A DNA stretch of 16,768 bases, from the NCBI GenBank assembly GCA_017627975.1, contig JAGAFT010000070.1:1-16768 (forward strand), in the 5' to 3' direction. Origin of the DNA: Oscillospiraceae bacterium. Lineage in GTDB: Bacteria; Bacillota_A; Clostridia; Oscillospirales; Oscillospiraceae. How positions within the stretch are numbered: position 1 is the stretch's first letter; the number at the start of each line of letters is the position of its first letter. The notes under the pieces were generated by a model. It was not told the origin of the DNA. It saw only the letters and a list, made by a program, of their open reading frames with translations, and searched no databases. Made by a program: the position numbers and the translations under genes. This document shows, one piece after another, positions 1 to 5,685 of this stretch.

Positions 1-125
1 AATCTGCAAAGGGCTATGGTCGGAGCCTTTCCAGAACCGTCTATGCGGTAGGATGGTGAACCAATCCACAGCATCCCTTGCAGTGTAGCACAGCCATTAG
101 CGATGGGCTATAAAAACTACTACTC

Positions 126-131
126 TATAAT
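126..131 (+). promoter_or_regulatory. Possible -10 box upstream of XRE gene
   Basis: A perfect TATAAT sits just upstream of the XRE gene, inside an AT-rich stretch that follows more GC-rich sequence. I see no convincing -35 box 17 bp upstream. If it is used, transcription would begin near 138, leaving a very short leader before the start at 150. The remaining sequence of 1-125 shows no gene I can support. Confidence 0.3.
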
Positions 132-149
132 ACAAGGATGATGCCAGCG

Positions 150-638
150 ATGGATCCTAAAGAAGTAGGTGCGCGTATCGCTGCTCAGAGAAAAGCAAAA
201 TGTCTCACTCAGAAACAAGTCGCGGATTCACTTCATATAACAGACAAAGCCGTAAGTAAGTGGGAATGTGGGAAAAACTTCCCGGATCTTACAGTGTTAG
301 AAACATTAGCCTCTACCTTGGATACCACGCCTGCATATTTATTAGGTCTGAATGAAGACAACAGTGCTGAGGCCCTTTCGGCTGCAACAGAAATCTATCT
401 GGAACAGCGGCGCCGTTGGCTGAAGGAGCTCAGAAACCGCGCATGGCTAAATCTTGTGTACTGCATTCTGGTTTTCGCGGGTTTGACTTGGGTTGGGCGG
501 TACCTAAACGACAAAACACTCTACAGGCCTCCCTCAATACTCATTACTGGGATGTTTGGCCTGTTCAGTTGTTTAACAGGCTCTGCAATTTGGACACTTC
601 GTAGTACAGGAAAACAGCTCAAAAACTCAATGAGCTAA
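150..638 (+). CDS. XRE-family HTH regulator with C-terminal membrane segments
   Basis: This is a small DNA-binding regulator, probably membrane-anchored. The first ~65 residues form a Cro/C1-type helix-turn-helix: ARIAAQRKAKCLTQKQVAD, then ITDKAVSKWECGKNFPDL, typical of XRE proteins of Firmicutes. After a charged linker (EQRRRWLKELRN) come two hydrophobic stretches, around NLVYCILVFAGLTWVG and ILITGMFGLFSCLTGSAIW, which look like a membrane hairpin. ATGs at 138, 141 and 150 are all in frame. I prefer 150 because the only Shine-Dalgarno-like AAGGA (134-138) is too close to the first two, and XRE proteins commonly begin shortly before this point. Its base composition is lower in GC than the genes to its right and it is not part of their operons. 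Target and signal are unknown; a link to sulfosugar use is not supported. Confidence 0.85.
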   Translation: MDPKEVGARIAAQRKAKCLTQKQVADSLHITDKAVSKWECGKNFPDLTVLETLASTLDTTPAYLLGLNEDNSAEALSAATEIYLEQRRRWLKELRNRAWLNLVYCILVFAGLTWVGRYLNDKTLYRPPSILITGMFGLFSCLTGSAIWTLRSTGKQLKNSMS

Positions 639-1020
639 TGGCGTCACTCTGCCATAGCACGGTGCCTATTTTGCATAGAGGTGAGAACAGAAAACGACTA
701 TTTGGTTGTAACGATTACCAAGTTGGATTATGAAGAATACCTTCCAAATGGGACAGAACTTGTTTTTACAAACACAATTAGACGTATCAACGCCTCTTCC
801 TTTTTTCGGAAGAGACGCTCACTTTCTGCCCGGGTGCACAATTGTTTGCGGGGCTGCACCCAACGATTATGCGCCCAGGCTGTTTTTGAGTGAAGCCTGG
901 GCGCAACGTGTGCCTGTATCAATTTTCCTCGGAAGGGGAAACTGCCGATGACAGGTATGTTTAAGCTTGCGCAGGATATGGGCAAGCTGCTGTATATTTC
1001 TCTTAGTCTGCGGAATCGGA
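639..1020. other. 382-bp intergenic stretch with multiple hairpins
   Basis: No gene is supported with confidence here. A GTG-initiated frame from 681 to 893 begins with a protein-like stretch (NDYLVVTITKLDYEEYLPNG) but then runs into hairpin sequence, so at best it is a gene remnant. Between 791 and 988 there are four clear inverted repeats: CTCTTCC (794-800/808-814), GGGTGCA (832-838/855-861), an 11-bp perfect arm GCGCCCAGGCT (871-881/894-904), and AGCTTGC (964-970/982-988). None is followed by a good U-tract on either strand. The stretch separates the XRE gene from the convergent end of the epimerase gene, so some of these hairpins may block read-through. Confidence 0.5.
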
Positions 1021-2058
1021 TTACAGGAAACGGTAAACGGTTTCCGCCTGATAAATCTCGCCCGCATCAAAAATGCACTGCGGGAAATCGGGAAAGTGAA
1101 TGCTGTCAGGGAAATATTCCGTTTCGAGACAGAGCGCACAGCGGGGACCATAATGAGCCCCCCGCTTCCCGGCCTGTGAGGGAAGAAAGTTGGCGGTATA
1201 GAACTGTACGCCGGGAAGATCCGTGGAGACCTCCATGCGGCATCCACTGTGCAGGTCCTCGACAAGGGCGATTCTCTTTAAACTTCCGGGGCTCGCACCA
1301 GTGACGAAACAATGGTCGTACCCCGTGGCAAAGCGAAGCTGATCCCAATCTGTGTCAATCGCATCCCCGACGCGCCGGCCGGAGCGGAAGTCCATCGCGG
1401 TTCCGTCTACGGGGAGAATCCGTCCCGTGGGGAGACGCCCGGCGGAGATCTCCAGAAAGTGGTCGCAGTCCAGCGTAACCCGGTGGTCAAGGACGCTCCC
1501 GGCATCATGCCCGGAGAGATTGAAGAAGCTGTGGTTGGTGAGGTTGATCAGGGTTTTTCTGTCGCTGACCCCCTCATAGCGGATATGGAGGCCGTTTTCA
1601 TCGTCCAGGGTGTAGAATACGCTGATCTCGAGATTTCCGGGGAAACCGGCCTCGCCAGCGGGACTGGTCCGGAAGAAACGTACACCGTCCGGGAGCAGTT
1701 CGGTGTTCCAGAGCTGCTTATGAAAGCCGGTTTTGAAGTCCGAGTGCAGGTTGCAGCCGTTGTCGTTGTCGGCCAAGCTGTATTCGACTCCGTCCAGCGT
1801 AAAGGCCGCACCGGAGATGCGGTTGGCATGGCGGCCGACGGTGGCACCGAAAAAACCGCCTGCCTCATACTCCGGCGGCGTATCGTACCCGGTAACCACA
1901 TCCCGGGTAATTCCGTCCGGTCCGGGGACCAAAAGCTTCACGAGGATGGCGCCGTAATCCGTCACCACAGCACACATACCGCGGGTATTCCGGATGGAGA
2001 AGAGATGTGCGTCTTTGCCCGAGCGGGTGACGCCGAAATCAGTTTGCTCAATCAGCAT
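1021..2058 (-). CDS. galM: Aldose 1-epimerase (mutarotase), candidate sulfoquinovose mutarotase
   Basis: This cytoplasmic GalM-family enzyme interconverts alpha and beta anomers of a free sugar. At 345 residues it has the usual family length. Visible motifs are GATVGRHANRI (substrate loop), NLTNHSFFNLSG with the catalytic acid His, ATGYDHCF, and LETEYFPDS with the catalytic base Glu. The usual LHGG..G motif appears here as LHSDFKTGFH, so the sugar pocket may differ from ordinary galactose mutarotases. It is the last gene of the minus-strand unit after tctC-tctB-tctA, separated from tctA by a hairpin at 2091-2134. E. coli has a GalM-family mutarotase, YihR, in its sulfoquinovose operon. By analogy this one may equilibrate SQ anomers released by the SQase for the isomerase. 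The family call is firm; the SQ substrate is inferred from context. The ATG at 2058 follows an AAGGAA. Confidence 0.9.
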   Translation of the reverse strand: MLIEQTDFGVTRSGKDAHLFSIRNTRGMCAVVTDYGAILVKLLVPGPDGITRDVVTGYDTPPEYEAGGFFGATVGRHANRISGAAFTLDGVEYSLADNDNGCNLHSDFKTGFHKQLWNTELLPDGVRFFRTSPAGEAGFPGNLEISVFYTLDDENGLHIRYEGVSDRKTLINLTNHSFFNLSGHDAGSVLDHRVTLDCDHFLEISAGRLPTGRILPVDGTAMDFRSGRRVGDAIDTDWDQLRFATGYDHCFVTGASPGSLKRIALVEDLHSGCRMEVSTDLPGVQFYTANFLPSQAGKRGAHYGPRCALCLETEYFPDSIHFPDFPQCIFDAGEIYQAETVYRFL

Positions 2059-2090
2059 GGGAGAGATTCCTTTTCTTTTTGATCACGTAC

Positions 2091-2134
2091 AAAGGGAGCC
2101 CGCGACGCACGGCGTGCGAAACGGCGCTCCCTTT
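2091..2134 (-). terminator. Intercistronic hairpin between tctA and epimerase
   Basis: Perfect 9-bp arms AAAGGGAGC (2091-2099) and GCTCCCTTT (2126-2134) enclose a second small stem CGCAC/GTGCG (2106-2110/2114-2118). On the minus strand it is followed by A-rich sequence, not a U-tract, so it is a poor intrinsic terminator. It more likely affects mRNA stability or allows partial read-through into the epimerase gene. Confidence 0.45.
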
Positions 2135-2167
2135 GATTCGTTATGAGAGTTGGCTCAGATGAGGGAA

Positions 2168-3856
2168 TTATGATTTGTCTTGATCCTTGTTGACCTTCAC
2201 ATCAGGCTTGGCCGTGATGTGCTCCTTTTCAAAGACCGCGTCGGCAATGGAATCCTCGAAGGAGGCGTCAACATCCGCCTTGGCAGTTTCAACTGCCCGG
2301 ACAGCGTCTTCCGCTGAACCCATCTGCTCGTGCTCGGCGGCCATGGCGGCCTCCTGCTCGGCATTGAGGGCGTTGACACGGCGGTTGACACGCATCATGG
2401 AGATGACCATGACGACCGTGATGATGAGGATGACGAGGGAAATCGGACGGCGGACAAAGATGGAATAATCCCGGTCATAGGCCATGGAGGCGGAGACGAA
2501 GTACTTCTCCATGATGGGCTCGAGGATCATACCCAGCAGCAGCGGTGTGTTGTCGATATCCAGAATCGTCAGGACATAGCTGAGGATCAGGATCGCGGCT
2601 GTCAGAATCAGTTCCTTCACGTGGCCGGAAGCGGCAAAGGCGCCGGCGAAGCAGAACATGATGATCGCGCAGGCCAGGTAGGTGTAGCGGACCTGGATGA
2701 CCTTGGCCACCGCACGGGTCAGAGCCTTTCCGATGGGGAAAAGGAAGATGTTGGCGACCAGGCAGCCGATGATGATCGTATAGGCCATGACGCCCTGCTT
2801 GGTGAACATCGTGGGACCCGGGGTGATGCCGTGCAGCATGAAAGCGCCCAGCAGCAGCGCGGTAACACCGTCACCCGGGATACCGAGGGTCAGCAGCGGG
2901 ATCATGGCGGAGCCGACGACCGCGTTGTTGGAGGACTCGGCCGCGGCAATGCCCTCGAGGCAGCCCTTGCCGAATTCTTCCGGATGCTTGGAAGAGCGGC
3001 GGACTTCGTTGTAGCACATGAACTGAGCCACACCGCCGCCAACACCGGGCATTGCGCCCAGGATGGAGGCAATGGCGGAGGACTTGAAGCAGGCGGGCAG
3101 GATGCTCTTTGCTTCTTTTCCGGTCATGCCGTCGTTGTCGATCTTGTTGGCATCCTTGATCTTGCCGCCGGAGAGCCGGAACTCCCTCAGCTTGTCCACG
3201 ACCTGCATCAGGGCGATCAGGGCGATCATGGCGGGCAGGATGTTGATGCCGTAACGCAGAACATTCGAACCGAAAGCATAGCGGCTGACGCCGGTGACCG
3301 AGTCTTTGCCGATGCAGGCCATCAGAAGACCCAGCATACCGGAGATCAGGGCCTTCGGCAGACTCTCGCCGGAAACGCCGGCGATCAGGGAGATGCCCAT
3401 GATACCGAGGGCAAAATACTCGACCGAGGTGAACTTCGAAACGGCCTTGGTGATGAGCTGGGCACAGAGCAGAAGCAGCAGCGCCGAGAACAGACCGCCG
3501 AAGGTGGAGGCAAAAAGGGAGACGTCCAGGGCCTTCTTGACTTTGCCCTTTCGTGCCAGCGGATAGCCGTCAAAAGTCGTGGCAATGGCGGAGTTGGTAC
3601 CCGGCGTGTTCAGCGTGATGGCGGAGATGGAACCGCCGTACATGCCGCCGACATAGACCGCCAGCATCAGGATGATGGCCGAAGCGGCATCTTCCATGTT
3701 GTAGGTCAGGGGAAGCATCAGAATGATACCGAGGGTGACGCTCAGGCCGGGGATACAGCCGATGACCATACCGATCAGGAGGCCGCCAAAAATCAGAGCG
3801 ATGTTATATAGCGTGAAGGTCTGCGCCGCAGCCTGTGTAATCATTGTAAAATCCAT
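2168..3856 (-). CDS. tctA: TctA-family large permease subunit of a TTT transporter
   Basis: This is the large multi-spanning membrane subunit of a tripartite tricarboxylate transporter, a secondary importer driven by an ion gradient and fed by an extracellular binding protein. Family hallmarks are clear: IGCIPGLSVTLGIILMLPLTY near the N terminus, GGSISAITLNTPGTNSAIAT, then GAMPGVGGGVAQFMCYNE, AAAESSNNAVVGSAMIPLLT and LGIPGDGVTALLLGA in the second half. At 562 residues it is about 60 longer than typical TctA; the excess is a highly charged, alanine-rich tail from about residue 489. The ATG at 3856 follows AAGGAGG. It lies 12 bp after tctB in a C-B-A order. TTT systems usually carry carboxylates, but a TTT-type transporter (SlcHFG) is known for the sulfonate sulfolactate. 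Import of SQ or its glycosides is therefore a plausible inference from the neighbouring SQase. Confidence 0.93.
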   Translation of the reverse strand: MDFTMITQAAAQTFTLYNIALIFGGLLIGMVIGCIPGLSVTLGIILMLPLTYNMEDAASAIILMLAVYVGGMYGGSISAITLNTPGTNSAIATTFDGYPLARKGKVKKALDVSLFASTFGGLFSALLLLLCAQLITKAVSKFTSVEYFALGIMGISLIAGVSGESLPKALISGMLGLLMACIGKDSVTGVSRYAFGSNVLRYGINILPAMIALIALMQVVDKLREFRLSGGKIKDANKIDNDGMTGKEAKSILPACFKSSAIASILGAMPGVGGGVAQFMCYNEVRRSSKHPEEFGKGCLEGIAAAESSNNAVVGSAMIPLLTLGIPGDGVTALLLGAFMLHGITPGPTMFTKQGVMAYTIIIGCLVANIFLFPIGKALTRAVAKVIQVRYTYLACAIIMFCFAGAFAASGHVKELILTAAILILSYVLTILDIDNTPLLLGMILEPIMEKYFVSASMAYDRDYSIFVRRPISLVILIITVVMVISMMRVNRRVNALNAEQEAAMAAEHEQMGSAEDAVRAVETAKADVDASFEDSIADAVFEKEHITAKPDVKVNKDQDKS

Positions 3857-3868
3857 ACGCTCGCCTCC

Positions 3869-4333
3869 TTAAAACGGCAGAATCCCGGCGGGCAGGGAGA
3901 CGTGGAACACCAGGGTGAACAGGAAATAGATCCCCACTGCCAAAGCGATCGTGAAGATATAAATAAAGGGTTTGCGCTCTCCGCAGTATAGCAGAACGAC
4001 GGTAAAAGTGATGGCGGATGCCAGGATGAATCCGATCTTGATGATCAGGAAAACATAAATGCAGAGGATGGCAATCAGAAGGATGGCGGGTTTCTCATTG
4101 TTCCAGTCGAACTCGACGATCTTTTCTTTCTTGAAGACCAGACTCTCGATGATCAGAACGATCGAGCAGATCAGGATTACAATAAGACAAATGCCGGGGA
4201 TGATTCGGGGACTTGGCGCACCGGAATCATAGGCGGGTACCTTGACTTGCTTCGGCATGACATACAGCATATATCCGCTGAACAGAGCCATTAGAATACC
4301 CGAAACCAAATTGGTTTTAATCTTGATTTTCAT
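3869..4333 (-). CDS. tctB: TctB-family small membrane subunit of a TTT transporter
   Basis: A small hydrophobic protein of 154 residues with about four membrane segments: GILMALFSGYMLYVM, the PGICLIVILICSIVLIIESL stretch, ILLIAILCIYVFLIIKIGF, and the IYIFTIALAVGIYFLF stretch near the end. It has the PSPRIIPGI element after the first helix that is usual in TctB proteins. It partners TctA in the membrane part of the transporter. I placed the start at 4333, where AAAGGA lies about 7 bp upstream, rather than at the longer frame beginning at 4426. The latter would add a polar N-terminal extension made from the terminator region after tctC. The gene sits between tctC and tctA in one transcription unit and should be made in the same low amount as TctA. 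Confidence 0.88.
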   Translation of the reverse strand: MKIKIKTNLVSGILMALFSGYMLYVMPKQVKVPAYDSGAPSPRIIPGICLIVILICSIVLIIESLVFKKEKIVEFDWNNEKPAILLIAILCIYVFLIIKIGFILASAITFTVVLLYCGERKPFIYIFTIALAVGIYFLFTLVFHVSLPAGILPF

Positions 4334-4384
4334 GGGAATCCTTTCTCTCTCTCCCGGGAGCAAGCATCTTAACGGGATTTTTAC

Positions 4385-4424
4385 GGAAAAAAGGGGCTGA
4401 TGGGCATATTTCAGCCCATCAGCC
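4385..4424 (-). terminator. Partial Rho-independent terminator after tctC
   Basis: Perfect 11-bp arms GGCTGATGGGC (4395-4405) and GCCCATCAGCC (4414-4424) with an 8-nt loop are followed on the minus strand by CCTTTTTTCC. This is a proper intrinsic terminator placed between the binding-protein gene and the membrane-subunit genes. It would let TctC be made in excess over TctB and TctA, the usual need for a binding-protein-dependent transporter. Confidence 0.8.
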
Positions 4425-4451
4425 ATATGAGCTGGTGCTTAGCGTTGCGTA

Positions 4452-5471
4452 TTATTCGCCGAAGAGGATGGCGTAGGCATTCATGGCCTTCTCGCGGGCT
4501 TCGGTGTAGAAGCTGACCGCGTCGTCACCGTACTTCTGGAAGTTGTTGAGCAGGGAGCCTTCAACCCAGCTGGAGAACTCTTCGTCCGCCCAGACCTGCT
4601 TGGCAATCTCGGTCATGGCATCACGGAAAGCGGGATCGCAGCCTTCGTGGGTGGCCAGGCCGCCGCCGCCGGCGAGGATGCTGGCGCTGTAATCGTTGTC
4701 GGCATTCAGCTCGGGAGCTTTGCCCTCACCGCAGATGCAGGGGACAGAAATGGCTTTGCCATCGGGGCCGACAAAGCCTTCGAAGGGCTTGTCAGAGAAA
4801 GCAAGCAGCGGAACGAGGGTGCCGGCTTCCACGTCAGCCTTGGTAACCGGGGAGCCACCGACGAAGACGTCGACTTCACCGTCGGTCAGGCCCTTCTTCT
4901 GCTCAGCGCCGCCGTCATAGGGGATGGGCTGAACTTTGCCGCCTTCGGCGAGGATCAGGGTGCCGAGAGCCAGATGCGGGTCAGACAGGGGGTTGCCGCC
5001 GGACATCTTGATGCCGCCGTCCTTCGCCTTGGCGAGGACATCGGCGAGGGTGGTGCCGGGTGCACCGAACATGATCCAGGTACGGTCATCGATGGTGCAG
5101 AATGGGACGTTCTTGGTGAGGTCGAAATCGACTTCTTCGGTCTCATACTTGGCGGCCGCGTCGACTCTGTAGCAGACGCCGTAGCCCATGACAAGCAGAT
5201 CCATGGTGCTGGGATCTTCCTCGGAGAAGGTGGCGTTGGCGACGAAGCCATCACCGCCGGTCAGGTTCTCAACGATGAAGTTGTAGTCGGACTGAACATT
5301 GTTGGCAGCCTTGGCATACTCGCGGGTAACCAGGTCCGCAACACCGCCCGCGCCATAGGGGCAGATGATCTTAACCGTCTCGCCGGCGGCGAAAGCGGTT
5401 GTGCCGGCGGCCAGGGCAAAGACCAAGACCAGAACCAGCAGCATGGGGAGAACGCGCTTCAGGTTTTTCAT
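4452..5471 (-). CDS. tctC: TctC/Bug-family extracytoplasmic binding protein of a TTT transporter
   Basis: This is the solute-binding subunit of the TTT transporter, 339 residues. Residues 1-28 form a Sec signal peptide: KR-containing start, an LLVLVLVFALAAG core, and cleavage after AFA or FAA. The mature protein starts with the Bug-family ligand loop ICPYGAGGVADLVTREYAKA, and a second family motif GGDGFVANATFSEEDP follows (the GG.G..G region). There is no cysteine lipobox at the cleavage site, which is unusual for a binding protein of a single-membrane Gram-positive. It heads the unit tctC-tctB-tctA-galM behind a strong promoter at 5598-5626. The ATG follows AGGAGGA. The ligand is unknown; SQ, sulfoquinovosyl glycerol or another SQ glycoside is inferred from the locus. 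Bug proteins more often bind carboxylates, so an organic acid is the main alternative. Confidence 0.92.
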   Translation of the reverse strand: MKNLKRVLPMLLVLVLVFALAAGTTAFAAGETVKIICPYGAGGVADLVTREYAKAANNVQSDYNFIVENLTGGDGFVANATFSEEDPSTMDLLVMGYGVCYRVDAAAKYETEEVDFDLTKNVPFCTIDDRTWIMFGAPGTTLADVLAKAKDGGIKMSGGNPLSDPHLALGTLILAEGGKVQPIPYDGGAEQKKGLTDGEVDVFVGGSPVTKADVEAGTLVPLLAFSDKPFEGFVGPDGKAISVPCICGEGKAPELNADNDYSASILAGGGGLATHEGCDPAFRDAMTEIAKQVWADEEFSSWVEGSLLNNFQKYGDDAVSFYTEAREKAMNAYAILFGE

Positions 5472-5541
5472 TTGGTTCCTCCTAATGGAAAAATATATTT
5501 GACAAGGCAGATGCCTTAATCACAGAGGAAGAATGGGAGCC

Positions 5542-5568
5542 GATTAATTAATCAATCGAATTAATTAA
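5542..5568. promoter_or_regulatory. AT-rich palindromic repeat in the tctC leader
   Basis: GATTAATTAATC (5542-5553) is itself a perfect palindrome, and TTAATTAAT (5544-5552) is mirrored by ATTAATTAA (5560-5568) across 7 nt. It lies in the tctC leader, roughly 25-50 nt downstream of the predicted transcription start. It looks like an operator able to block elongation. Which regulator binds is unknown. Confidence 0.45.
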
Positions 5569-5571
5569 TAA

Positions 5572-5587
5572 ACAGCTTTAAACAATT
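5572..5587 (-). promoter_or_regulatory. Candidate shared operator, site 1 (tctC promoter)
   Basis: Read on the minus strand this is AATTGTTTAAAGCTGT, lying just after the predicted tctC transcription start (near 5591). It matches 15 of 16 bases with the site at the isomerase promoter (9125-9140). A related sequence occurs at the transketolase promoter. The position at the start site of each promoter suggests repression by a common regulator. Confidence 0.5.
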
Positions 5588-5597
5588 CAATGGTATC

Positions 5598-5626
5598 ATT
5601 TTACTCTCGTGCAATCTGTTTGTCAA
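5598..5626 (-). promoter_or_regulatory. Sigma-A promoter for tctC
   Basis: On the minus strand, a consensus -35 TTGACA (5621-5626) is followed 17 bp later by TAAAAT (5598-5603). The predicted start is near 5591, giving a leader of about 120 nt before the tctC ATG. A 9-bp inverted repeat, GTGCAATCT (5609-5617) and AGATTGCAC (5666-5674), flanks the -35 region. Confidence 0.8.
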
Positions 5627-5685
5627 TTGTGCGAATGTGCCTAAAGAGAAGAGAAGAAATTAGATAGATTGCACAAAAATGAAAC

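Noticed and set aside
2330..3811. A 493-codon plus-strand frame opposite tctA
   Set aside because: Composition is His/Gly/Asp-rich and overlaps a clear TctA gene on the other strand.
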